Shown here in pieces: positions 1 to 7,221 of a stretch of 10,595 nucleotides of DNA. This stretch comes from Streptosporangiaceae bacterium. Lineage in GTDB: Bacteria > Actinomycetota > Actinomycetes > Streptosporangiales > Streptosporangiaceae. The notes beneath the pieces were generated by a model. It was not told where the DNA came from. It saw only the letters and a list, made by a program, of their open reading frames with translations, and searched no databases. Numbering within the stretch: the stretch's first letter is position 1; each line of letters starts with the position of its first letter. The DNA is taken from assembly GCA_030045215.1 (NCBI GenBank), contig JASIBJ010000603.1, forward strand, positions 1 to 10,595, given 5' to 3'. Made by a program: the position numbers and the translations under genes.

Positions 1-270
1 GACGAGTGGAAGCTCAAAGGCGACCTGACGATCAAGGGCAACACCAGGCCGGTCGAGCTCACGGTTCACCGCTACGGGGAATTCAACGACCCCGGCATGA
101 TGGGCCACCGGATCGCCTACCGCGCCGAGACCAAGATCAACAGGCGCGACTACGGCCTGAGCTTCAACATGCTGCTCGACGGGCGGATGGTCGTCAGCGA
201 GGAGATCCACATCAACATCGAGGGCGAACTGGTCGAGCAGAAGGAGCCCGCTCCGGCGGAAAGTGGCTGA
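1..270 (+). CDS. YceI-family lipocalin-like protein, 3' part (5' end outside window)
   Basis: The frame is open from the first base and ends at TGA (268-270), giving the last 89 residues. The visible part reads like the C-terminal half of a YceI domain: a WKLKGDLTIKG strand, then T-R-P-V-E-L, a GHRIAYRAETKINRRDYGL block, and a closing I-H-I-N-I-E-G-E-L strand. YceI proteins are small antiparallel beta-barrels, some of which bind long polyisoprenoid chains; others are periplasmic stress proteins. The last residues (about EQKEPAPAESG) form a short charged, proline-containing tail after the barrel. The N-terminus is missing, so a signal peptide cannot be judged. The gene converges on the acyltransferase across a 92-base gap. 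A link to the hopanoid operon is only suggestive. Family assignment is fairly firm; ligand and role are unknown. Confidence 0.85.
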   Translation, partial: DEWKLKGDLTIKGNTRPVELTVHRYGEFNDPGMMGHRIAYRAETKINRRDYGLSFNMLLDGRMVVSEEIHINIEGELVEQKEPAPAESG

Positions 271-351
271 CGCGCCGCGGCGCTTGCTGCCGGACAACGG
301 GCGAGGAGCCCGCCCGCACTACGGGATCAGGAAAGGACGGCGGGGAGAGCG

Positions 352-373
352 ACGTCGGCGCTTCAGCCGGCGT
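352..373. terminator. Possible hairpin between convergent genes
   Basis: ACGTCGGC (352-359) can pair with GCCGGCGT (366-373) around a 6-base loop, giving an 8-bp stem with one G-T wobble. It sits at the end of the minus-strand acyltransferase, overlapping its stop codon, and 82 bases past the plus-strand YceI stop. No T-tract follows on either strand, so it is at best a weak or Rho-assisted bidirectional terminator. In DNA this GC-rich, such a stem could arise by chance. Confidence 0.25.
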
Positions 374-1304
374 TCACGCCCACCCGCCGCGCGAGCCGCA
401 CCGGGTCGAGGTCGGCTACGAAGATCTTCTGGAGCATGTGCCAGTCCTGCGGGTGCTCGGTAATCCCCTGCTGGAAGCAGTACGCCATGGCCTGCGTCAT
501 CGCGGCGATCTTCTCGCGATGGTCGCCAGCCGCGGGCACGGGGACCTCGGGGTAGACGCGGGCTCCCCAGCCCTCGCCCTGAAACCACAGCGTCACCGGC
601 ATCAGCGCCGCACCCGTATGCTCGGCCAGCGCCGCCGGCCCGGCCGCCATCCGCGCGGCCTCGCCGAAGAACTGCACCTCGACGCCGGCTGCGGAGAGGT
701 CGCGATCGCAGACCAGGCAGACCAGCCGGCCCTGCTGCAGGCGCTGTGTGAGCACATCGAACGGGCCCGTGCCTCCCGTGTGCGGCAGGACCTCCATGCC
801 GAGGCTCTCGCGGAACGCCACGAACTTGTCGTAGACCGCGGCCGAGCTCAGCCGCTCGGCGACCGTGGTGAACGAGCCCGCCCCGCGGCGGACGATCCAC
901 GCCCCAGCCTGCTCATAGTTGCCCATGTGCGGCAGCGCGAAGATGACGCCCCGCCCGGCCGCGAGGTGGCCGAGCGCGACCTCAACCTGGTCGCCTTCCA
1001 TCCGCATCCCGGCCATAATCTCGTCGGCCGGGATTACCGGCAGCCGGAAGACCTCCAGCCAGTACCGCAGATACGACCGCATGCCCTGGCGGGAAAGCCG
1101 CCGCAAGTCCTCCTCGCCGGCGCCCGGCCCGACGACCCGGCGCAGGTTCGCTTCCAGCCGCCGCACGCCGCGACCGTGCCGCAACCACAGCACGTCGGCA
1201 ATCGCTGCGAACAGGCGGCGCATCCACGACCTCGGCAGCCTGCACACTGCGGCCCAGCCGATCAGGTACAGCCGCGCATAAAGTCGGTCCTGCCGCTTCG
1301 CCAA
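363..1304 (-). CDS. PatA/LpxL-family lysophospholipid acyltransferase (phosphatidylinositol mannoside acyltransferase-like)
   Basis: This 313-residue protein belongs to the LpxL/HtrB-type acyltransferases and most resembles actinobacterial PatA, which transfers an acyl chain from acyl-CoA to the mannose of PIM1/PIM2 at the inner face of the membrane. Visible marks are the HX4E catalytic motif H126-M-G-N-Y-E131 after a hydrophobic strand, a CDRDLS segment at 199-204, and the C-terminal PQDWHMLQKIF block (285-295) typical of the PIM branch. Length is normal for the family. The start is TTG at 1304: an in-frame TAG lies two codons upstream, and the first residues (RLYARLYLIGWAAV) match where PatA-type proteins begin. 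No strong ribosome binding site is seen. It lies 391 bases downstream of hpnH on the same strand, without the pgsA and pimA neighbours expected of a housekeeping patA, at least inside this window. It could be a paralogue with another lipid acceptor. Confidence 0.85.
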   Translation of the reverse strand: MAKRQDRLYARLYLIGWAAVCRLPRSWMRRLFAAIADVLWLRHGRGVRRLEANLRRVVGPGAGEEDLRRLSRQGMRSYLRYWLEVFRLPVIPADEIMAGMRMEGDQVEVALGHLAAGRGVIFALPHMGNYEQAGAWIVRRGAGSFTTVAERLSSAAVYDKFVAFRESLGMEVLPHTGGTGPFDVLTQRLQQGRLVCLVCDRDLSAAGVEVQFFGEAARMAAGPAALAEHTGAALMPVTLWFQGEGWGARVYPEVPVPAAGDHREKIAAMTQAMAYCFQQGITEHPQDWHMLQKIFVADLDPVRLARRVGVNAG

Positions 1305-1336
1305 GTTCTAACCACCAGGCCAATCCCGGATGGTCG

Positions 1337-1348
1337 CACGAGCTCGTG
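1337..1348. promoter_or_regulatory. Perfect 12-bp palindrome, candidate operator upstream of the acyltransferase gene
   Basis: CACGAGCTCGTG is its own reverse complement. GGT (1332-1334) and ACC (1349-1351) flank it, extending the symmetry with a 2-base offset. It lies 32 bases upstream of the TTG start, where a dimeric repressor or activator site would be expected. No regulator gene is in the window, and I do not recognise the site as that of a known regulator. Function is inferred from symmetry and position alone. Confidence 0.35.
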
Positions 1349-1370
1349 ACCAATGAAAACAACAGTAACT

Positions 1371-1399
1371 CCTGCGGAGGGGTCCTCCGCATCCGCAGG
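1371..1399 (-). terminator. Hairpin with two alternative pairings, terminator- or attenuator-like
   Basis: On the minus strand three elements follow each other: A = CCTGCGGA (1399-1392), B = TGCGGAGG (1391-1384), then ACC and C = CCTCCGCAGG (1380-1371). B pairs perfectly with the first 8 bases of C around a 3-base loop. A pairs perfectly with the last 8 bases of C around a 13-base loop. The two pairings exclude each other. About 8 bases after C comes a T-rich stretch (TTGTTTTC), so the B:C or A:C stem may end the hopanoid transcript or act as an attenuator in the acyltransferase leader. The T-tract is interrupted and not adjacent, so termination is unproven. Confidence 0.4.
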
Positions 1400-1695
1400 G
1401 GGTCGCGCCGCCGGCCGTGCTGCCCTACCGATCGTGCTTTCTTGCGGGAACGAGGTGGCGCCCGCCTTCCCGCCGCCCGCACGTGGCAGGTACTCCGGCG
1501 CACTCACAGGGCGGGCACGCCCGAGCCTAACCCGGCCGGGCTAACGGCCATGAGACCGCAGCCAGCCAAGACAGCAGCGCGGCGGCGCCGGCCTGCGCCG
1601 GAACAGGCGGCAGCCGGCCGCCGCCGGGAACCGCCGCCGCCGGGCCGGGTGAGATCGGCAGAACCGTACGCACGGGTGGTCAACCAGGGACACGG

Positions 1696-2700
1696 CTAAC
1701 CGCCGCGCAGCGCGCGGATCGACTGCCGCAGCGAGGCAGTGGTCGCGAGCACGGCGGACGGCTCGTAGCCGCAGTGCGCCATGCAGTTGGCGCAGCGCGG
1801 GTCCTTGCCGCGGCCGTAGGAGTCCCAGTCGGTTGTCTCGACGAGCTCGGCATAAGTCTTGGCGTAACCGTCGGCCATCAGGTAGCAGGGCCGCTGCCAG
1901 CCAAGCAGCGAGTACGACGGGATGCCCCAGGCCGTGCAGGCGAAGTCAGCCTTGCCCTCGAGGAAGTCGAGGAACAGCGGCGTGTGGTTGAGCCGCCAGC
2001 GGCGCCGGTTACCGTCTGCGAACGCCTTGCGGAACAGTTCCCGCGTCTCGGTCACGCCGAGGAAGTGCTCCTGGTCCGGAGCCTTCTCGTAGGCGTAGGC
2101 CGGCGAGATCTGCATGTCATCGATCTTCAGCTCATCGTTGAGGAAGTCGAGGACATCGATGATCGTGTGCGGGGTGTCGGTGTTGAAGAACGTCGTGTTC
2201 GTGTTGACGCGGAACCCGCGTCGCTGGCACTCCTTGATCGCCGCGACCGCCTCGTCGAACACGCCTTCCTTGCAGACGGACTCGTCGTGCCGCTCGCGAA
2301 GCCCGTCGATATGGACGACCCACGCGAAGTAGGGCGACGGCTTGAACTTGTCCAGCTTCTTGGGGATCAGCAACGCGTTCGTGCACAGGAAGACGAACTT
2401 CTTGCGCCTGATCAACTCGTTGACGATCACGTCGATCTGCGGGTGCATGAGCGGCTCACCGCCGGCGATCGATACCATCGGCGCGCCGCATTCCTCGACC
2501 GCGGCGATCGCCTGCTCGACCGGCATCCGCTGCTTCAGCAAGCTCGCTGGCTGCTGGATCTTTCCGCATCCGGCGCACTTGAGATTGCAGGCGAACAGCG
2601 GCTCCAGCTCGACAAGCAGCGGGAACTTGTCCGTGCCTGTCAGCTTCTGTCGCATCAGGTAGCTCGCTACCCGCATGCTCTGCCGCAGTGGCATCGCCAC
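1696..2700 (-). CDS. hpnH: HpnH, radical SAM adenosylhopane synthase
   Basis: HpnH is a B12-independent radical SAM enzyme that adds a 5'-deoxyadenosyl radical to the hopene skeleton, giving adenosylhopane, the parent of C35 side-chain hopanoids. The predicted 334-residue protein shows the 4Fe-4S motif CNLKCAGC near residue 38, the SIAGGEPLMHP SAM-binding stretch, a PDQEHFLG segment characteristic of HpnH, and a C-terminal Cys-rich block (CANCMAHCGYE). Length fits the family. The GTG at 2700 is chosen over the ATG at 2694: AAGGAGGT lies 9 bases before it, and the resulting start (M-A-M-P-L-R-Q) resembles the MAVPFLQ-type start of other HpnH proteins. It begins 2 bases after the stop of the fused hpnG-ispH gene and is the last gene of the tight operon. 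The frame stays open upstream to 2997, but that part is antiparallel in phase to the preceding gene and not HpnH-like. Confidence 0.95.
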   Translation of the reverse strand: MAMPLRQSMRVASYLMRQKLTGTDKFPLLVELEPLFACNLKCAGCGKIQQPASLLKQRMPVEQAIAAVEECGAPMVSIAGGEPLMHPQIDVIVNELIRRKKFVFLCTNALLIPKKLDKFKPSPYFAWVVHIDGLRERHDESVCKEGVFDEAVAAIKECQRRGFRVNTNTTFFNTDTPHTIIDVLDFLNDELKIDDMQISPAYAYEKAPDQEHFLGVTETRELFRKAFADGNRRRWRLNHTPLFLDFLEGKADFACTAWGIPSYSLLGWQRPCYLMADGYAKTYAELVETTDWDSYGRGKDPRCANCMAHCGYEPSAVLATTASLRQSIRALRGG

Positions 2701-2702
2701 GA

Positions 2703-4235
2703 TTACCGCACCTCCTTCGGAAGGCCGAACTGCAAAGTTTCGGCCGTCACTGCTACCTCGCTGATCTCGGTCGGGCCAAGCCCCGACAGGGCTCTGGTGA
2801 TCTGCCCGACCACGGCTGGCGGCGCGGACGCCCCGGCGGTAACGCCGATGACGCGCGCTGGGGCGAGCCAGCCAAGCTCGATGTCCTCGGGCCCGTCGAC
2901 CAGGTGGGCGGCGCGGGCCCCGGCCCGCACTGCCGTCTCCACCAGGCGCTGAGAGTTGGATGAGTTGGCCGAGCCGGCGACCAGGACGAGGTCGCACTGC
3001 GCCGCGATGGCCCGCACCGCCTGTTGCCGGTTCGTCGTCGCGTAGCAGATGTCGTCAGAGCCAGGGCTGGTCGCAGCGGGGAATCGCTCCTTCAGCGCAT
3101 CCACCACGCCGGCGGCCTCGTCGACGGACAGCGTGGTCTGCATCAGGTAGGCAACCCTCCGGGGGTCGGCCGGTTGCAGAGCTGGCACGTCGTCGGGGGT
3201 CTGCACCAGCACGGTGGACGATGGTGCCTCGCCGAGGGTGCCCTCGACCTCCTCGTGCCCCTCGTGCCCGATCAGGGCGACCAGGTAGCCCTCAGCGGCA
3301 AACCGGCGCGCCTCGGCGTGCACCTTGGCCACCAGCGGGCAGGTCGCGTCGATGGGCTGGAGTCGGCGCCTGGACGCCTCCCGCCGGACTTCGGGCGAGA
3401 CGCCGTGGGCGGAAAACACCACGGTGGCGCCGTCGGGCACCTCGCCAAGCTCGTCGACGAAGATCGCGCCGCGCCGGGCCAGATCCGCCACCACCGTGGC
3501 GTTGTGCACGATCTGCTTGCGCACGTACACCGGGGCGCCGCGGGTGTCCAGCGCCCGTTCGACGATCTCGATAGCGCGCTCGACGCCGGCGCAGAACGAG
3601 CGCGGGCTGGCCAGCACGATCGTGCGGGGCCCGCACGCGGCCGCCCACCGGGTCAGGGCCGGCGCTGCCTGCCGCAGCGACCGCAGCGCGCGGATCCCGC
3701 CGGGGACTATGTGCGGCCCGATCACCGAGTGCTCGGGCGTATCGGATATCGCCCGGACCACGACCACCGGCGCGCCGCCGGCCCCGGCCAGCAGCGGTGC
3801 CGACTCCATGTCGACGGCGATCGACCCCCCGGCCGCCAGGGCTGCGTGCTGGCCGGGCCTGAGCAGGTGATCGACGGTGCTGATCGGCCCTACCTGCACC
3901 GGCAGCCCGGACCTGCGCAGCTCGCCGGCCAGCAGCGGCGCCGACGGGCAGGGCACGGTGGTGACGCCGTCGCTCACCTGCGAGGCGACCACCACGTCGC
4001 CGGTTCTCAGGTCTCTGGTCAGGCCGCCGCCGACTCCGGCGACCGCCAGCATGTCCGGGGCCGATGCCGCGACCCCGGCCGCGGTGACGGCCGCGCGGGC
4101 CGGACCGTAGCCGGCCCGGACCACGCGAACGCCGCCCGGCACGGACTCGCTCCCGGCGTCGTCGAGCCCGCGCCGCACCGCCCTGGCCTCAATCGCCAGC
4201 GGCGCGCACACGGTCAAACCGGCCGGCTCGTTCAT
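2703..4235 (-). CDS. HpnG-IspH fusion: adenosylhopane nucleoside phosphorylase joined to HMBPP reductase
   Basis: One continuous 510-residue frame holds two enzymes. Residues 1 to about 200 are a PNP/UDP-type nucleoside phosphorylase like HpnG, which removes adenine from adenosylhopane: AVAGVGGGL (64-72), ISTVDHLL (118-125), AVDMESAPL (140-148) and RAISDTPEH (161-169) with the probable catalytic Asp165. From about 204 to the end is IspH (LytB), which reduces HMBPP to IPP and DMAPP with a 4Fe-4S cluster. Cys215, Cys299 and Cys397 are the cluster ligands; His244, His277, His327, Glu329, Thr367, Ser425/Asn427 and Ser470 match the E. coli active-site residues, and the end (PKEVR) matches too. The linker is only a few residues. 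No start codon at the junction would yield a complete IspH. The ATG overlaps the shc stop (ATGA), with GAGGG 7 bases upstream. Both domain calls are firm; the benefit of the fusion is unknown. Confidence 0.93.
   Translation of the reverse strand: MNEPAGLTVCAPLAIEARAVRRGLDDAGSESVPGGVRVVRAGYGPARAAVTAAGVAASAPDMLAVAGVGGGLTRDLRTGDVVVASQVSDGVTTVPCPSAPLLAGELRRSGLPVQVGPISTVDHLLRPGQHAALAAGGSIAVDMESAPLLAGAGGAPVVVVRAISDTPEHSVIGPHIVPGGIRALRSLRQAAPALTRWAAACGPRTIVLASPRSFCAGVERAIEIVERALDTRGAPVYVRKQIVHNATVVADLARRGAIFVDELGEVPDGATVVFSAHGVSPEVRREASRRRLQPIDATCPLVAKVHAEARRFAAEGYLVALIGHEGHEEVEGTLGEAPSSTVLVQTPDDVPALQPADPRRVAYLMQTTLSVDEAAGVVDALKERFPAATSPGSDDICYATTNRQQAVRAIAAQCDLVLVAGSANSSNSQRLVETAVRAGARAAHLVDGPEDIELGWLAPARVIGVTAGASAPPAVVGQITRALSGLGPTEISEVAVTAETLQFGLPKEVR
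2710..2717 (-). promoter_or_regulatory. Strong ribosome binding site of hpnH
   Basis: AAGGAGGT on the minus strand is the best Shine-Dalgarno match in the operon. It lies within the last codons of the upstream hpnG-ispH gene, 9 bases before the GTG at 2700 and 15 before the in-frame ATG at 2694, so it favours the GTG start. It suggests hpnH can start translation independently rather than only by coupling. Confidence 0.75.
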
Positions 4236-6214
4236 CCGCTCGCCCTCAGGTACCGGCCGAGCGCGCTGACCGGGAAGACCACCCGGTAGAGGTGGTAGTT
4301 GATGTAGAAGTCGCCGGGGAAGCCTGTGCCCGTGAACTGCGGCTCATCCCAGCCGCCGTCGGCTCGCTGGGTCGATGTCAGCCAGGCCACGCCACGGTCG
4401 GCTGCCCGCATGGCGTCATCGCCGCCGGCCGCGATCAGCGCCAGCAGGGCCCACGCGGTCTGCGAGGCGGTCGACTCCCCCCGCCCCGACCACGCCCGGT
4501 CGGTGTAGGAGCGCAAGTCTTCGCCCCACCCGCCGTCGGCGTTCTGGTGGCTGATCAGCCAGCTGACCGCGCGCCTGATCGGCGGCTTGCCCGGCAGCAC
4601 CCCCGCCGCGATTAGCGCCGGCACGACGGCCCCGGTCCCGTACACGTAGTTGGCGCCCCAGCGGCCGAACCACGACCCGTCGGCCTCCTGCGCGCGCAGC
4701 AACCAGGTCACCCCGCGGCGGACCGCGGCGCTGGCGCCCAGGCCCTCGGCGCATAGCGCCTCGACCGTGTGCGCGGTGACGTCAGCCGACGGCGGGTCGA
4801 TGACCTCGCCGAAATCGCAGAACGGCAGCCTGGTCACCAGCCTGGACGTGTTGTCCGCGTCGAACGCGGCCCAGCCGCCGTCGCGCGACTGCATGCCCTT
4901 CAGCCAGGCGACGCCCCGGGTCGCGGCGGCCGCCACATCGGCTGCGGGCTCGGGCGGCAGGGCGACGCGCCGCAGTGCCAGCAGCACCTCGGCCGTGTCA
5001 TCGATGTCCGGGTAGCCATCGTTGTCGAACTCGAACGCCCAGCCCGCGGGCGCGAGTCCCGGCCTGCGGACCTGCCAGTCCCCGGGGCCGCGGATCTCTT
5101 CCTCGAGCAGCCACCTGGCCGCGGAGACCAGCGCCGGGTCGTCCGGCGCAACCCCCGCGTCGCCGAGCGCGACCATCGCCAGCGCGGTGTCCCAGACCGG
5201 CGACTGGCAGGCTTCCAGCCGCCGTACCGGTCCGTCAGGGCCGTCCTCGATGATCGTGAACCGGTCCAGGCCGGCCAGGCCGCGCTTGATGACTGGATGC
5301 TCAAGCCCGTGTCCGAGCAGGTGCAGCGCGATCAGGGAGTAGACCCAGGGCGGCTGAATGCCGCCCCAGCAGCCGTCTCGTTCCTGCCTGGCAATGATCC
5401 AGTCCGCGCACCGGCGCATCGCGGCGGCCCGCGCCCTGCCGGCCGGGGCCAGGCGCCGGACGTAGCGCTCGTAGCCATGCAGGGCCCGGTCAAGGCCACG
5501 GAACGCGGCGCGCCAGGGGTCTCGTGACGCCGGCTGCCCGCCGCTAGGGCCCGGCCGGGCCTGCGCTCGCAGCTCGGGCAGGCTGAAAGGAAGCCGGCGG
5601 ACCGGCCGCAGCGAGCAGACGACAGTCAGGGGCACTATCGTCTGCCGGGCCCAGCACGCCCAGTCGTAGACGTTCAGCGGGAACCAGGCCGGAAAGTAGA
5701 TCATCTCCGGCGGCATGACCGGGAGCTCGGCCCACGGCCATTCACCGAACAGCGCCAGCCAGATCCGGGTGAACACGCGGGTCGCCTCGATGCCGCCCTG
5801 CGCCCTGATCCAGCTGGCGGCCTGGCTCATGTGCGGCGCCCCCGGCTGATGGCCGGCCAGCCGCAGGGCGACGTAGGCCTCGACGGTCGTGGACAGATCC
5901 GCCGGGCCGTCGTGGAAATTCGCCCATGTCCCGTCGGCGCGCTGCCGCGAAGCGATCCAGCGGGCCGCGGCGGCCGTCTCCTCATCCGTCCGGATGCCGA
6001 GGAACTCGCGCAGCAGCAAGTCCTCCGCGTCCATCGTGACGTTCGTCTCCAGCTCGCCCTGCCACCAGCCGCGGCCGTCCTGCAGCCCGGTGAGGTAGCG
6101 GGCAGCCAGCTCTAGCGACCGCCGGGCCGCGAAGACCACGGACGGCTCGAACTCGCCGGTCGGGATCGGCCCGGCCTCGGCGCTTCCTGGCATGACGTCG
6201 GGGTGGATCACCAT
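4232..6214 (-). CDS. shc: Squalene-hopene cyclase
   Basis: This 660-residue class II terpene cyclase folds and cyclises squalene to hop-22(29)-ene and hopanol at the membrane face, the committed step to hopanoids. The acid motif DIDD (403-406, usually DxDD) protonates the terminal double bond. At least six QxxDGxW QW-motifs are visible (starting at 91, 277, 442, 509, 557 and 616), which brace the alpha/alpha barrel. The [19 protein letters not shown] stretch (173-191) and the C-terminal [16 protein letters not shown] block (629-644) are typical of bacterial Shc. Length is normal. A short Gly/Pro/Ser-rich segment (about 217-232) looks like a surface loop. The ATG at 6214 overlaps the stop of the polyprenyl synthase by 7 bases with no clear Shine-Dalgarno, implying coupled translation. 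An ATG eight codons in (6193) is an alternative start. Confidence 0.97.
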   Translation of the reverse strand: MVIHPDVMPGSAEAGPIPTGEFEPSVVFAARRSLELAARYLTGLQDGRGWWQGELETNVTMDAEDLLLREFLGIRTDEETAAAARWIASRQRADGTWANFHDGPADLSTTVEAYVALRLAGHQPGAPHMSQAASWIRAQGGIEATRVFTRIWLALFGEWPWAELPVMPPEMIYFPAWFPLNVYDWACWARQTIVPLTVVCSLRPVRRLPFSLPELRAQARPGPSGGQPASRDPWRAAFRGLDRALHGYERYVRRLAPAGRARAAAMRRCADWIIARQERDGCWGGIQPPWVYSLIALHLLGHGLEHPVIKRGLAGLDRFTIIEDGPDGPVRRLEACQSPVWDTALAMVALGDAGVAPDDPALVSAARWLLEEEIRGPGDWQVRRPGLAPAGWAFEFDNDGYPDIDDTAEVLLALRRVALPPEPAADVAAAATRGVAWLKGMQSRDGGWAAFDADNTSRLVTRLPFCDFGEVIDPPSADVTAHTVEALCAEGLGASAAVRRGVTWLLRAQEADGSWFGRWGANYVYGTGAVVPALIAAGVLPGKPPIRRAVSWLISHQNADGGWGEDLRSYTDRAWSGRGESTASQTAWALLALIAAGGDDAMRAADRGVAWLTSTQRADGGWDEPQFTGTGFPGDFYINYHLYRVVFPVSALGRYLRASG

Positions 6215-7221
6215 GTGCGCGCCGTGATGAACTCGGCTATCGCCGCGAACTCGGCCCGGACATCGTCGGGCATCTGCGCCTGTTCCAGGGACTCGAACGC
6301 GGACGCGAGCGCCGAGTCGGCGATGGCCTCGGTGCGCTCCTTGCCGCCGGCCGCCTCGACCAGGCTGGCCGCCCGCGCGACCTCGTTCTCGGTCAGCTCC
6401 CCCGGCCGGGCCAGCAGCGCCGCCAGCTCGGATCCGGCGTCGGTGCCGCTGGTCAGCGCGGTCACGATCGGCATCGACTTCTTCCTGGCCCGGACGTCCG
6501 AGCCGACCGGCTTGCCCGTGACCTCGGGCGCCCCCCAGATGCCGAGCAGGTCATCGGTCATCTGGAACGCAAGGCCGGCGTTGGCGCCGAAGGCGGCCAG
6601 CCCCATGGCCAGGGTGGCGGGCGCGCCCACGTGCACGGCACCGATGCTGCACGCGCACGACATCAGCGCGGCGGTCTTGTCGCCGGCCATGTCCAGGCAC
6701 TCGGCGACCTGGACGTCGTCGCGCCGCTCGAACGCCAGGTCAGCGCCCTGGCCGGCGATCAACCGCTGCACCGCCGCGGACAGGCAGCGCGCCGCCCAGA
6801 TGCCGTAGGGCGGGCACTCAAGCAGCAGGTCCCCGGCCAGCACCAGCAGCGCGTCACCGGCCAGTATCGCCCCGCCGATGCCGAATACAGTCCAGGCCGT
6901 TGGCCGGTGCCGCCGCTCGGTGTCGCCGTCCATGATGTCGTCGTGGAGCAGCGAGAAGTTGTGCACCAGCTCGACCGCGGCCGCGGCCGGCACCGCGGCC
7001 TCCGGCTTAGAGCCGGCGGCCCGCGCGGACAGCAGCGCGAGCGCCGGGCGCAGCGCCTTGCCCGAGCCGCTGCGAGTCGGCCGCCCCTCGGCGTCGGCAA
7101 GCCCGAGGTGGTAAGCGGCGACGGTCCTGACGTCGGCGCTCAGCCGATTCACGGCTTCCTCGATCGCGGGCCCGACAAGGTCGCGGGCGACCTGGACCCC
7201 GGCCGGCATCGTCACCGTCAT
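6208..7221 (-). CDS. Polyprenyl diphosphate synthase (probable FPP synthase for the hopanoid pathway)
   Basis: This 337-residue all-alpha trans-prenyltransferase condenses IPP onto allylic diphosphates in the cytoplasm. The first Asp-rich motif is DDIMD (94-98), followed by the usual ERRHRPTAW run. The second is DDLLG (223-227) in the FQMTDDLLGIWG context; Gly in place of the last Asp is common in actinobacterial members. GKALRPAL (54-61) is the IPP-binding region. The residues 5 and 4 before the first motif are Phe89 and Ser90, not the paired aromatics of classical short-chain bacterial FPP synthases, so FPP versus GGPP cannot be read off. Context argues for FPP, the substrate of HpnD: the gene lies between hpnE and shc. 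The ATG overlaps the hpnE stop as ATGA. No strong ribosome binding site is seen. Confidence 0.9.
   Translation of the reverse strand: MTVTMPAGVQVARDLVGPAIEEAVNRLSADVRTVAAYHLGLADAEGRPTRSGSGKALRPALALLSARAAGSKPEAAVPAAAAVELVHNFSLLHDDIMDGDTERRHRPTAWTVFGIGGAILAGDALLVLAGDLLLECPPYGIWAARCLSAAVQRLIAGQGADLAFERRDDVQVAECLDMAGDKTAALMSCACSIGAVHVGAPATLAMGLAAFGANAGLAFQMTDDLLGIWGAPEVTGKPVGSDVRARKKSMPIVTALTSGTDAGSELAALLARPGELTENEVARAASLVEAAGGKERTEAIADSALASAFESLEQAQMPDDVRAEFAAIAEFITARTW

Larger units (their letters stand above)
1305..1695. other. Intergenic region between hpnH and the acyltransferase gene
   Basis: I see no convincing gene in these 391 bases. Short open frames on both strands lack family-like sequence, and those on the minus strand run out of frame into the acyltransferase gene. 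The half nearest hpnH (about 1560-1660) is a run of GGC/GCC-rich sequence with many possible short stems and no T-tract. The half nearest the acyltransferase holds the two-way hairpin (1371-1399), a T-rich stretch (minus strand 1370-1350) and the perfect palindrome (1337-1348). A TACTGT hexamer on the minus strand just after the hairpin resembles a -10 box, but I find no matching -35. This is the most likely place for the acyltransferase promoter and for the end of the hopanoid transcript. Confidence 0.6.

Noticed and set aside
6..1349. A long open frame on the plus strand (447 codons) across the YceI end and opposite the acyltransferase gene.
   Set aside because: The translation is Arg/Pro/Gln/His-rich and matches no family. 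It overlaps two recognisable genes, and GC-rich codon use opens such frames on the opposite strand.
1262..1507. A small 81-codon minus-strand frame in the gap, running into the acyltransferase gene out of frame.
   Set aside because: It has no family-like sequence and overlaps the real start of the next gene; more likely it is leader DNA.
1560..1660. GGC/GCC-rich stems after hpnH considered as an intrinsic terminator.
   Set aside because: Many alternative short stems form by composition alone, and no T-tract follows.
1774..2952. A 392-codon plus-strand frame opposite hpnH.
   Set aside because: It is antisense to a clear radical SAM gene, with a Val/Arg/Leu-rich shadow composition and no motifs.
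2701..2997. An N-terminal extension of about 99 codons on hpnH.
   Set aside because: It lies in another phase of the hpnG-ispH coding sequence. A strong Shine-Dalgarno and family-like N-terminus place the start at 2700.
3024..4289. A 421-codon plus-strand frame opposite hpnG-ispH.
   Set aside because: It is a mirror of the real gene's codon bias, His/Gly/Arg-rich with no recognisable domain.
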